Part shown: positions 8,539 to 16,928 of the stretch, piece after piece
Position numbering within the stretch: position 1 is the first letter of the stretch
Layout: the number at the start of each line of letters is the position of its first letter
Assembly (NCBI GenBank): GCA_024276995.1
Contig: JAJRWB010000050.1
Coordinates: forward strand, 16,359-80,358
Source of the DNA: Candidatus Eiseniibacteriota bacterium
GTDB taxonomy: Bacteria; Orphanbacterota; Orphanbacteria; Orphanbacterales; Orphanbacteraceae
Length of the DNA: 64,000 bases
Reading direction: 5' to 3'
The notes under the pieces: generated by a model
What the model was told of the DNA's origin: nothing
Seen by the model: the letters and a program-made list of their open reading frames with translations, nothing else
Database searches by the model: none
Made by a program: the position numbers and the translations under genes

Positions 8539-9087
8539 CTACATCTCCCCGTCCCACTCCTCTTCCCCCACTCCTTCCGCCCGATTCGCACTGCGCGCGA
8601 GAACAAAGAGGAAGTCGGAAAGCCGGTTGACGTAGGCGAGGAGATCGACGCCGGCATCGTCGGTCGCGCGATGGAGTGAGACGATCTTCCTTTCGGCGCG
8701 GCGGCAGATCGCGCGGGCGAGATGGAGCGCGGCGCCTGTTTCGCCGCCGCCGGGAAGGATGAAGCGTTTCAGCTCGGGAAGCGATTCTTCGTGGAAGTCG
8801 ATGCGCGATTCGATCCAGGCGATGTCCTCGCCGCCGACCGGTCTGTTCTTCGTTCTCCCCTTCGGGTCGGCGAGTTCGGCGCCGACGCGGAAGAGATGGT
8901 GCTGCACCCGGACGATGTCCGGGCGCAGCGGGTCATCCCTTCGCAGCCGGGCGGCCACCACGCCCAGGCTGCAGCAAAGCTCGTCGATCGTACCGTAGGC
9001 GGCTACACGAATATCGTCTTTCGGCGTCCTCTGCCCGCCTGAGAGAGAAGTCTCCCCCGAATCGCCCTTTTTCGTGTAGATCTTCAC
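8539..9087 (-). CDS. pduO: cob(I)yrinic acid a,c-diamide / cob(I)alamin adenosyltransferase, PduO type
   Basis: Makes adenosylcobalamin from cob(I)alamin and ATP. The GTG at 9087 gives 182 residues beginning VKIYTKKGDSGETSLSGG, the canonical PduO-type ATP-binding N-terminus. Other family motifs are DIRVAAYGTIDEL near 30, RFILPGGGETGAALHLARAICRRAER near 125, and NRLSDFLFVLAR near the C-terminus. A longer frame reaches 9222, but it would overlap nrdJ and add a low-complexity tail. The start lies 10 bases after the nrdJ stop in the same direction, so the two are almost certainly co-transcribed. The pairing makes sense because class II ribonucleotide reductase uses adenosylcobalamin as its radical source. 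Confidence 0.93.
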   Translation of the reverse strand: MKIYTKKGDSGETSLSGGQRTPKDDIRVAAYGTIDELCCSLGVVAARLRRDDPLRPDIVRVQHHLFRVGAELADPKGRTKNRPVGGEDIAWIESRIDFHEESLPELKRFILPGGGETGAALHLARAICRRAERKIVSLHRATDDAGVDLLAYVNRLSDFLFVLARSANRAEGVGEEEWDGEM

Positions 9088-9097
9088 CGCGCTCCGC

Positions 9098-11884
9098 TTA
9101 CGAACAACCGGAAACCGAGCCGCAATTGAAACACTTGTAACACGAACCGTTCCGCACCATGAGGGAACCGCACTCGTAGCACGTCGGCGCATCGGCCTGC
9201 GCCGCGAAAACGCGCTTTTCATACGCCCTCAGCTCTTCCTCGCTCCGGGCGAACGAGTTCATCCGGTTGATCGGCGTGATCTTCTCCCCCATGTCGGCAT
9301 CAAACAGCTCCGCTTGCGGGCTCTCCTCGATCTCCTCTTCCGGCGCCTGCGCCTTGACGAGAAATTTCAGCGCGAGCCAGCGAAAAATGTAATCGCACAC
9401 CGACTTCGCGATGGGGATTTCCTTGTTGCTCGTGAAACCGGACGGTTCGAACCGCATATGGCTGAACTTGTTGCAGAGCACTTCGAGAGGCACGCCGTAC
9501 TGCAACGCCATGGATATCGACGTGGCGAAACCATCCATCAGACCCGACACCACCGATCCTTCCTTCGACATGGTGATGAAGATCTCGCCCGGCATCCCGT
9601 CGTCGTAGAGGCCGACGGTGATATATCCCTCGTGGCCGCCGATGCTGAACTTGTGCGTAATCGCGCGCCGCTCGTCGGGAAGACGCCGCCTGTACGGCTT
9701 GTATTTCTCTTTCCCCTTCTTCCCCGCCCGGTTGTCTTCCGAGGTGATGAGCGGCTGGGTCCTCTTCGACCCGTCCCTGTAGATCGCCACCGCTTTCAAC
9801 CCGAGCTTCCACGCCTCGACGTACGTTTCCATGATCTCGTTCGGCTTCACGTCGTTCGGCATGTTCACCGTCTTCGATATCGCCCCCGAAAGGAACGGTT
9901 GCACGGCGCCCATCATCCGGATGTGGCCCATCGGCTGAATCGAGCGGACCCCCGAGTTCGGTTTGAACGCGCAATCGAATACGGGAAGGTGTTTCTCCTT
10001 GAGCCCGGGCGCGCCTTCGATCGTGTCGTGGCTGTCGATATAATCGAGAATCCCCGCGATCTGGCTCCCGTCGTAACCGAGCGATCTCAGCGCCATCGGC
10101 ACGGTGTGGTTGACGATCTTCATCACGCCGCCGCCGACGAGTTTCTTGTACTTCACGAGGGCGATGTCCGGCTCGATGCCGGTGGTGTCGCAGTCCATCA
10201 TGAAACCGATCGTTCCCGTCGGCGCGAGCACCGTCACCTGGGCGTTGCGGAAGCCGCTCTCCTCGCCGAGGGCGACCGCCTTTTCCCAGATGCTTTCCGA
10301 TTTCGCCCAAAGGTCGGAAGGGAGCGGGTCGGCCGGAATCATCTTCGCCGCGTCCCGGTGCTTGCGGATCACCCTCAGCATCGGCTCACGGTTCCGCCGA
10401 AATCCCTCGAACGGTCCCATGGCGGCGGCGATCTTCGCCGACTGGACGTACGCGCGTCCCGTGAGAAGCGATGTGATCACCGCCGCGTGCGCCCTTCCCG
10501 CGTCCGAATCGTACGGCAACCCCTCCGACATGAGGAGCGCGCCGAGATTCGCGTAACCGAGCCCGAGAGGCCGGTAATCGTGGGACCGCGCGGCGATCTT
10601 CTTCGTCGGATAGCTCGCGAAATCGACGAGAATCTCCTGGGCGGAAAGCGCCACGTCCACCGTGTGGAAGAGGCTCTCGGCGTCGAATGAGCCGTCCTCT
10701 TTCCGATAGCGCATGAGGTTCACCGACGCGAGGTTGCACGCCGAGTCGTCGAGGAACATGAACTCGCTGCACGGATTCGACGCGTGGATGCGATCGGTGT
10801 TCGCGCATGTGTGCCAGTCGTTCACCGTGGTATCGAACTGCATCCCCGGATCGCCGCACACGTGAACCGCGTCGGCGATCCTGCCCATCAGCTCGCGCGC
10901 GCGGTACGTGTCCACCACGCCGCCCCCCACCACCGCGCGGGTATGCCACTCCTTGTCCTCCACCACCGCCTGCATGAACTCGTCGGTAACACGAACGCTG
11001 TTGTTCGAGTTCTGAAAGAACACCGACGCGTACGCCTCGCCGTCCATCGACCCGTCGTAGCCGTTATCGATCAGGATCCACGCCTTCTTCTCTTCTTCCG
11101 CCTTGCAATTGATGAACTCCTCGATGTCCGGGTGGTCGATATCGAGAATCACCATCTTCGCGGCACGGCGGGTCTTCCCTCCCGACTTGATCACGCCGGC
11201 GAAGGCATCATACCCTTTCATGAATGAAACGGGGCCGGAGCAGGCTCCGCCGCTCGAAAGGCATTCCTTCGACGAACGGATCGGCGAAAGATTCGTGCCC
11301 GTGCCGCTCCCCCACTTGAAGAGCATACCCTCGGTGCGGGTGAGTTCCAGGATCGACTCCATCCGGTCTTCCACCGAATTGATGAAGCACGCGGAGCATT
11401 GCGGCTTCTCCTCGATGCCCACGTTGAACCAGACCGGACTGTTGAACGAGAGATTCTGATGCAACAGGAGGTAAACCAGTTCACTCCTGAAGATTTCGCG
11501 ATCGTCTTCGGTGGCGAAGTACCCCCCCTGCCATCCCCAGTCGGCGATCGTGTCGGTCACCCGGGTGATCAACTGCTTCAGGCTCGTCTCGCCCGTGCCG
11601 TCGGGAATCCGCTTGTGGAAGTACTTCGACACCGCCACGTTGCTCGCGAGCTGCGACCAGAACGTGGGAAATTCGACATCTTTCTTCTCGAAAACGATCT
11701 TTCCGCCGTCGCCCGAGATCGACGCGTCCCTCCTCTCCCATTCCACCTCTTCGAAGGGGTGCACCCCTTCGGTGGAATAGACGCGACGGAATGTCAAACC
11801 GTGCTGTGCGCCGGCCGAGGTGCCGCCATCGAGCACCGCCCCCCCCGATACGCCTTTCGCCAGCTTCTTGCCTTCCCCGGTCAC
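9098..11884 (-). CDS. nrdJ: vitamin B12-dependent (class II) ribonucleoside-diphosphate reductase NrdJ
   Basis: Reduces ribonucleotides to deoxyribonucleotides with adenosylcobalamin; oxygen-independent. The GTG at 11884 follows AGGAGGGGGG and yields 928 residues; the in-frame extension to 11935 lacks a ribosome site. Active-site landmarks: NLSFNSPVWFNVG near 145, PQCSACFIN with one redox cysteine near 163, SGTGTNLSPIRSSKE near 193, and the thiyl-radical loop NPCSE at 370-374. PTGTIGFMMDCDTTGIEPD lies in the second half. The C-terminus ends in paired CxxC motifs (CYECG, CYKCFNC) plus a final CS, the usual swinging redox/zinc tail of this subclass. Followed after 10 bases by the adenosyltransferase. 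No other RNR gene is in the window. Confidence 0.96.
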   Translation of the reverse strand: MTGEGKKLAKGVSGGAVLDGGTSAGAQHGLTFRRVYSTEGVHPFEEVEWERRDASISGDGGKIVFEKKDVEFPTFWSQLASNVAVSKYFHKRIPDGTGETSLKQLITRVTDTIADWGWQGGYFATEDDREIFRSELVYLLLHQNLSFNSPVWFNVGIEEKPQCSACFINSVEDRMESILELTRTEGMLFKWGSGTGTNLSPIRSSKECLSSGGACSGPVSFMKGYDAFAGVIKSGGKTRRAAKMVILDIDHPDIEEFINCKAEEEKKAWILIDNGYDGSMDGEAYASVFFQNSNNSVRVTDEFMQAVVEDKEWHTRAVVGGGVVDTYRARELMGRIADAVHVCGDPGMQFDTTVNDWHTCANTDRIHASNPCSEFMFLDDSACNLASVNLMRYRKEDGSFDAESLFHTVDVALSAQEILVDFASYPTKKIAARSHDYRPLGLGYANLGALLMSEGLPYDSDAGRAHAAVITSLLTGRAYVQSAKIAAAMGPFEGFRRNREPMLRVIRKHRDAAKMIPADPLPSDLWAKSESIWEKAVALGEESGFRNAQVTVLAPTGTIGFMMDCDTTGIEPDIALVKYKKLVGGGVMKIVNHTVPMALRSLGYDGSQIAGILDYIDSHDTIEGAPGLKEKHLPVFDCAFKPNSGVRSIQPMGHIRMMGAVQPFLSGAISKTVNMPNDVKPNEIMETYVEAWKLGLKAVAIYRDGSKRTQPLITSEDNRAGKKGKEKYKPYRRRLPDERRAITHKFSIGGHEGYITVGLYDDGMPGEIFITMSKEGSVVSGLMDGFATSISMALQYGVPLEVLCNKFSHMRFEPSGFTSNKEIPIAKSVCDYIFRWLALKFLVKAQAPEEEIEESPQAELFDADMGEKITPINRMNSFARSEEELRAYEKRVFAAQADAPTCYECGSLMVRNGSCYKCFNCGSVSGCS

Positions 11885-12288
11885 ATCGCCCCCCTCCTGT
11901 AATGACAGACCCGACCGACCCTCCGGTCCCCGCACCCTTCCGACCCGCCGCGACCCGGCGGTCGGAACCGGAGATGCGCCGCCATGGCGGGGGCGGAAAA
12001 AGGGGGTAGTTCCCCCGCAACCGACAACCCCGTTCGGCTCAACCGGTTTATTTTCAACTAATTATAGTTCCAGAGCTCCCAAACATGATGAAGATCTCAG
12101 ACGAAGGGCGCTCTACATATGGTGTTAGGCGGAACGTCACAACACCACATCTACTGGTAATTCGGAATATATGGCCCCGTCCGGAGGCATGTCAAAGGAA
12201 AAAAGAAAAAAATCAAGTCGCGGAGGGGAAAAATGGTTAACAATATGGAACACAACGTGTTTCGGCGATCAGCCGTCCGGGGAAATAC
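11885..12288. promoter_or_regulatory. nrdJ upstream region
   Basis: A 404-base AT-richer gap between nrdJ and the end of the next minus-strand gene, with no gene I can support. On the minus strand, TATAAT (12066-12061) can serve as a -10 box for nrdJ, though no good -35 box is at the right distance. An imperfect inverted repeat lies at 12112-12154 (see separate entry). No cobalamin-riboswitch B12 box was found. A 3' terminator for the TPR-thioredoxin gene was looked for and not clearly seen. Confidence 0.35.
12111..12154. repeat. inverted repeat upstream of nrdJ, NrdR-box-like half on the minus strand
   Basis: The arms TCTACATATGGTGTT and AACACCACATCTAC flank 14 bases. They match at 11 of 14 positions, including a perfect TGGTGTT/AACACCA core. 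Read on the minus strand, ACACCATATGTAGAGC agrees with the published NrdR box (acaCwAtATaTwGtgt) at about 12 of 16 positions by my count. The second expected box at about 31-bp spacing is not clear, so this is only a candidate operator; a simple RNA hairpin is the alternative. Confidence 0.3.
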
Positions 12289-14064
12289 CTATTCCGATAG
12301 GAGGGCGTCGAGACGCCATTTCATCAGCCGATCGAACGCGAAACGGTTCGCCGCGAGCCCTTCGTCGCGGAAACGGATCTTTCCCCGGCGATCGACGACG
12401 ATGAGTGTCGGTAGGGCACTCACTTTCCACGCGCGCTGTACGTCCCCCTCTCCACCACCGCTGTCGAGGAGCACCGTTTTCATGGTGATGCCGTTCTTCT
12501 TCAGGAACGGCGGGACGAGCCAGGAATCTCTGTCGGCGCTCACGGCGAGGAAGACGACGTCTTTCCCGGTGTAGCCCGCGGCGATCCGCTGCAGCGCGGG
12601 AAGCTCGTCGCGGCACGGTCCGCACCAGGTGGCCCAGAAGTCGAGTACCACCACTTTCCCGCGCAGGGCGGAAAGAGAAACGTCTTCGCCGCCGGGGGTG
12701 ACCAGATCGAAGTCGGGGGCGGTCCGGAGCGGCACGGAACGGAGGGCGCTCCGCCGGAGCCTCTCCTCGGCCCTCTCGATGAGGCTGTTCACACGCGCTC
12801 TTACGGCCGGGTCGCGCTCGCGCAGCCGGTCGAGTACCTCCTTCGCCTCGAGAACACCGCCGGCATACGCCTCCACCAGTTCGGTGGCGGCGTCCCAACC
12901 CCTCCCCACCGCCTCGAGAGCGAGGCCGTAATGGTAGCGCACCTCGGGATACTCCGTTTCCACGGCGTCGCCGAGGAGTTCCACCGCGCGGCCCGCTTTC
13001 CCCGCCTGGAAGAGTGCCCATCCCTCGGCGTCCTTCGCCATGAGGAGTTTCCTGTGAAGCGCCGGCAACTCCGCGGCGGGTGTGGCGCGATCGCGGATCC
13101 GCCCGCCGAGCGTTTCCACGGCGCGGGCGGCGTAGCCGCCCGCCTCTCCCGCGGAGACATCCGCCTCCGCCAGGAGAAAGGCGATCGCCGCGAGCGCCTC
13201 GGGGTCGTCCGTCTCCGCGGCCAGGCGTTTGGCGTACCGCGCCCCCGCGGCACGGCTCTCTTTTCGAGAACACTCGGCGCCGATCCGTTTCAGCTCGATC
13301 TCGAGCGTTCTCTTCCCGTCGGGGAAACGGGTGAGATAGTCAGTGGCGAGACGGATTATGTCGTCGGGCGACTCGGCCTCGGCGAGTTTCACATACAGTT
13401 CCACTTCTCCCATCGGCGTGTCTTCCACGCCGATACGGCTCTTTCCGAGAGCACCGAGCGTCACGTTCCGGTCGGCGATGAAGCGGCGGTCGGCGCCGAG
13501 ACGCGTGGCGGCGCTGTCGAACTCGGCCGCCGCGAGCGCATGGTCGCCGATCTTCTCGAGAGCGAGGGCGAGAATGTGATGTGCCCTGGCGCGCCGCTCG
13601 TCCCTGTAGTCGGGCCACTCGGAAAGGGTCACCCCCGCCGGGCGCGCGAGGAGCATCACCTTCTCGAGCCCTTCCCTCGCCCAGGCGAGGGCGAGGTCGG
13701 CACCGATACCGTAACGGCTGTACGCCTCGCTCGCGAGGAGGAACGCTTCCGCCCCTCCCTTTCCCTTCGCGACGAACCGCTCCCCCTCGCGACCGATCGC
13801 TTCAGCGCGGGACGGGCTCTTCTCCACCGCGGGATCGACCGAGACGGCGAGGGTGAAAAGATACGCCCGCATCCGGTCGCTCCACTCGCCCGAAGGAAAC
13901 TTCTCAAGGTACGCAGCCATCGCGTCGAACCGTCCGGATGCATCGGCCACGCTCATCGTCCGATAGTATTCGGCCTTTTCGACACTTCCCACCCATGCGG
14001 ACGAGACGGTCACGAGAAGCAGCAGTATCGCCGGCAGCCATCGGTTCAACGATCCAGCCCGCAA
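12289..14064 (-). CDS. membrane-anchored TPR protein with C-terminal TlpA/ResA-like thioredoxin domain
   Basis: I start it at a TTG at 14064 because AAGGAG lies seven bases upstream. This start also gives a clean N-terminal signal/anchor ([27 protein letters not shown]). The frame is open to an ATG at 14142 without a ribosome site. The 591-residue product has a long alpha-helical, TPR-like middle and a C-terminal thioredoxin domain of the AhpC/TSA-Redoxin type. That domain carries the active site WCGPC (W480, C481, C484), preceded by [22 protein letters not shown] and followed by [16 protein letters not shown]. It most likely faces the periplasm and reduces disulfides, for example in cytochrome c or secreted-protein maturation, with the repeats binding a partner. 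The partner is unknown. Confidence 0.8.
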   Translation of the reverse strand: MRAGSLNRWLPAILLLLVTVSSAWVGSVEKAEYYRTMSVADASGRFDAMAAYLEKFPSGEWSDRMRAYLFTLAVSVDPAVEKSPSRAEAIGREGERFVAKGKGGAEAFLLASEAYSRYGIGADLALAWAREGLEKVMLLARPAGVTLSEWPDYRDERRARAHHILALALEKIGDHALAAAEFDSAATRLGADRRFIADRNVTLGALGKSRIGVEDTPMGEVELYVKLAEAESPDDIIRLATDYLTRFPDGKRTLEIELKRIGAECSRKESRAAGARYAKRLAAETDDPEALAAIAFLLAEADVSAGEAGGYAARAVETLGGRIRDRATPAAELPALHRKLLMAKDAEGWALFQAGKAGRAVELLGDAVETEYPEVRYHYGLALEAVGRGWDAATELVEAYAGGVLEAKEVLDRLRERDPAVRARVNSLIERAEERLRRSALRSVPLRTAPDFDLVTPGGEDVSLSALRGKVVVLDFWATWCGPCRDELPALQRIAAGYTGKDVVFLAVSADRDSWLVPPFLKKNGITMKTVLLDSGGGEGDVQRAWKVSALPTLIVVDRRGKIRFRDEGLAANRFAFDRLMKWRLDALLSE

Positions 14065-14156
14065 GATGAAACTCCTTATCCACCGTGAGAACGATCCCTC
14101 ATTAGTTATTGTAACCCCTTTCTCCCCATTCGGTGCCAGCATCTTCGAAGCTCTTC

Positions 14157-14185
14157 TTGACCCTCCACCGCTCCGGCATTAGCCT
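14157..14185 (+). promoter_or_regulatory. candidate sppA promoter
   Basis: TTGACC at 14157-14162 and TAGCCT at 14180-14185 with a 17-base spacer, ending 42 bases before the sppA ATG. The -35 box is good, the -10 box weak. Confidence 0.35.
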
Positions 14186-14227
14186 GAGGCGAAGATTCAC
14201 CCAATTCCCAGCGGAGGTTCTCCAGCA

Positions 14228-15985
14228 ATGACGGGCAATGGAAGAACGATTCTTTTCGTAATCATCGCGCTAATCGTCGTGTTCGCGGGGATGGTCGGTA
14301 CGGGCGCGTTCATTCTCTTTATCACGTTGTCGAACGAAACGCCCGACGTCGATTCCGGCTCCGTGCTGATGTGCGATCTGCGCAGCGGCCTCTCCGAGAT
14401 GCCGGAAAGGTCGATCCGGGATCACCTCTTCGGGCGGCGTCCGGTGAATATCACCGAGACGGTCCGCCTGCTCCGGTACGCCGCGGATGATTCGCGCGTC
14501 GACAGGGTGGTGCTGCGTGTCGGCGGACTCGAACGGATAGGCTGGGGCGGCAGCGCCGAGATCCGCGATGCGCTCCAGGTTTTCCGGGATGCCGGGAAAC
14601 CGGTGGACGCCTTCATCGAAACCGCCGGCGATCTCTCCTATTATATCGCCGCCGCCGCCGGGCATATCTATCTCGCGCCGGGCGGGGTGCTCGCCGTGGA
14701 CGGCCTCTACGCGGAGGTCCAATTCCTGAAGAATCTCTTCGCCAAGGTGAACATCTCTTTCGAGGCGGTTACGGCGGGAAAGTACAAGTCATACCCCGAA
14801 CCGTTTCTAAATGACACGATATCGGACGCATACCGGATGCAGATTGATCATCTCCTCGATGGACGGTTCGACACGTACGTCGAAGCGATCGCCCTCGGTA
14901 GGACGATGTCTCCGGTCGACGTGGTGAAGGCGATCGACGAGGGCCCCTATCTCGTGGCGCCGGCGGCGGAGGAGGCGGGTCTCGTCGATTCGCTCCTCTT
15001 CTGGAAGGATTACGAATTGTGGCGCGGAATCGACGAAGACGGGGATGCCCCGTTGCTCACCCTCGAGGAGTACAGGGATTCGGGCGTCCTTCCCGGGGAC
15101 GATGCGCGCCACACGATCGCCGTGGTGTACGTGGTGGGTGAGATCATGCCGGGGGAGAGCCGGGAAGGACTCAACTCGACGGTGGCCGGTTCGGAGTCGG
15201 TGGTCGATGAAATCGACAAGGCGGCGGAGGACGATGACGTCGAGGCGATCGTGCTGCGCGTGTCGAGTCCGGGTGGATCGGTGCTCGCCTCCGACGCGAT
15301 CTGGCGCGCGGTTGAAAGGGCGAAGGAGTTGAAACCGGTGGTCGTTTCCATGGGGGATGTGGCCGCCTCGGGTGGATACTGGATCTCCTCGGGGGCCGAC
15401 GAGATCGTCGCGGACGCCACCACGGTCACCGGGTCGATCGGCGTCTTCGCCCTTCGCCCGGTGTGGAACGAGCTGTTCGAGGGCGCCGGTGTGGGGGTGG
15501 AGGAGTTCACCCGCGGGAGGAACGCCGCGATCTTCCGCTCGGCGAAGCCGTGGTCCGATGATCACCGCCGCGTGCTGCGCCGGAGCATCGAGAAGAATTA
15601 CAGCGATTTCCTCCGCCGTGTTTCCGATGGGCGGGGCCTAACGGTGGAAGAAGTGGATGAAATCGCCGGCGGGCGTATCTGGTTGGGCACCGAGGCCCTC
15701 GACAACGGTCTCGTCGATAGGATCGGCGGCATTGTCGAGGCGGTGGGCATCGCCCGCGAGCACGCCGGGATCTCCCCTTCCGACGAGGTCGGCCTTCGCA
15801 TCTACCCGGAGGAGAAGTCGCTTCTCGATCAGATCCGCGACGGCGATTTCAACCTCCGCGCCTTCGCACGGGAAGAAGCTCGGGCGATGCTGGAAGAGAG
15901 CGGCATTTCCCTTCCCTCCACGCCGCCGTTCAGCCTCGCCGACGGCGTTCTCTGGGCGACCCTTCCTTTCAGGCTGAAGGAATAG
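14228..15985 (+). CDS. sppA: signal peptide peptidase SppA, long (67 kDa) type
   Basis: Membrane-bound serine protease of family S49 that degrades cleaved signal peptides. It has 585 residues, the duplicated long form. An N-terminal membrane anchor spans 8-33. The first S49 repeat supplies the general-base lysine (K187 in AGKYKSYPEPF) and the second supplies the nucleophile (S381 in GDVAASGGYW), as in E. coli SppA. Further motifs are RVSSPGGSVLASDAIWRAV and TGSIGVFALRPVWNELFEGAGVG. The ATG at 14228 has GGAGG eleven bases upstream. It runs into the SafE-like gene after 16 bases, so the two may share a transcript. Confidence 0.94.
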   Translation: MTGNGRTILFVIIALIVVFAGMVGTGAFILFITLSNETPDVDSGSVLMCDLRSGLSEMPERSIRDHLFGRRPVNITETVRLLRYAADDSRVDRVVLRVGGLERIGWGGSAEIRDALQVFRDAGKPVDAFIETAGDLSYYIAAAAGHIYLAPGGVLAVDGLYAEVQFLKNLFAKVNISFEAVTAGKYKSYPEPFLNDTISDAYRMQIDHLLDGRFDTYVEAIALGRTMSPVDVVKAIDEGPYLVAPAAEEAGLVDSLLFWKDYELWRGIDEDGDAPLLTLEEYRDSGVLPGDDARHTIAVVYVVGEIMPGESREGLNSTVAGSESVVDEIDKAAEDDDVEAIVLRVSSPGGSVLASDAIWRAVERAKELKPVVVSMGDVAASGGYWISSGADEIVADATTVTGSIGVFALRPVWNELFEGAGVGVEEFTRGRNAAIFRSAKPWSDDHRRVLRRSIEKNYSDFLRRVSDGRGLTVEEVDEIAGGRIWLGTEALDNGLVDRIGGIVEAVGIAREHAGISPSDEVGLRIYPEEKSLLDQIRDGDFNLRAFAREEARAMLEESGISLPSTPPFSLADGVLWATLPFRLKE

Positions 15986-16001
15986 CCGCGGAGCCTCCTG
16001 G

Positions 16002-16748
16002 GTGGATCCCTGCTGCAACACCACCGCGTCACCGCCTCTCCAATGGGCACTCCTCTTCTCGACGGGATTCCTGATCAGCCTCGGTCATTGTGCGGGTATG
16101 TGCGGCCCGATCATCGCCGCGTTCTCCGCCGCCCGGCGGTCGGGCGGCGGCGGCGCGCGCGGCCTGATCATTCCCACGACCCTTTACCACGCCGGGCGGA
16201 TCTCGAGCTACGCGATCCTCGGCGCGCTCTTCGGCGTCGCCGGAACGGTTGTCGGCGCCCTCGGTCCGACGCGGATTTTCCAGGGGGTGATCGCCCTTCT
16301 CGCGGGGGGGACGATGCTCGCTATCGGGTTCAGTCTCCTCGGAGCACTCCCGGTGAAGCGGTGGATCGAAGGCATGCCCCTCGCCGGCGGCGTGTTCGAC
16401 GCGATGCGCCGCCTGATCGGCGCATCGTCTCCGGCCGGCTGGTTCGGCCTCGGCGCGGCGAACGGTTTTCTTCCGTGCGGGCCGGTGATCGCCGTCGCCG
16501 CCGGTGCAACGGCCGCGGGAAGCGTCCCCCTCGGAGCGCTCACCATGGTCGTCTACGGCGCGGGCACCGTCCCGGCGCTCGTGCTTCTCGGATTCGGCGC
16601 GTCCGCCCTCTCCGCGCCGGCGCGCGGGCGGCTCTACCGCTTCGGCGCCGCGGCGGTGCTGATCGTGGCGCTCCAGCTCATGCTCCGCGGCATGAGCGCC
16701 CTCGGCGCGTTCCCCCACGCACGGATCGGCCCGGTGGTATTGTGGTAA
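16002..16748 (+). CDS. SafE/UreH-like (DsbD_2, PF13386) polytopic membrane protein
   Basis: A 248-residue protein from a GTG at 16002 with six predicted membrane helices. The first helix carries GFLISLGHCAGMCGPIIAAFS, the characteristic G-x-G-H-C-x-G-M-C-G-P signature of the SafE/UreH-like transmembrane family. A second Cys-Gly-Pro (NGFLPCGPVIA) starts the second half. Relatives are often encoded beside cbb3 oxidase genes and are proposed to move copper or other metals or to relay thiols. Here the cbb3 cluster begins 1.8 kb downstream, separated by one secreted-protein gene. A role in copper supply to the oxidase is plausible inference. Confidence 0.8.
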   Translation: MDPCCNTTASPPLQWALLFSTGFLISLGHCAGMCGPIIAAFSAARRSGGGGARGLIIPTTLYHAGRISSYAILGALFGVAGTVVGALGPTRIFQGVIALLAGGTMLAIGFSLLGALPVKRWIEGMPLAGGVFDAMRRLIGASSPAGWFGLGAANGFLPCGPVIAVAAGATAAGSVPLGALTMVVYGAGTVPALVLLGFGASALSAPARGRLYRFGAAAVLIVALQLMLRGMSALGAFPHARIGPVVLW

Positions 16749-16799
16749 GGGATTCGTTAAGATCCGCTCTCTTCCGGAAGCTCCTCGGCGATTCGAATC

Positions 16800-16828
16800 T
16801 TGACAAATGATCTGTACAGGCGTAGAAT
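16800..16828 (+). promoter_or_regulatory. sigma-70-type promoter for the secreted protein gene
   Basis: A perfect -35 TTGACA at 16800-16805, a 17-base spacer, and a -10 TAGAAT at 16823-16828. Transcription would start near 16835, leaving a leader of about 95 bases before the ATG at 16929. This is the best promoter match in the window. Confidence 0.6.
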
Positions 16829-16928
16829 CAGGATTAGCCTACGTTTCATTACACTGCAGTGCCGACCGGCGCGGCAATACGATCCGCTGCCCTCCCCCTT
16901 GGCCGCATCTCACATCGGAGGAGGCCCC

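Noticed and set aside
11885..12288. Cobalamin riboswitch before nrdJ
   Set aside because: No B12-box (GCCACTG-like) element or expected stem structure was seen; only a short inverted repeat.
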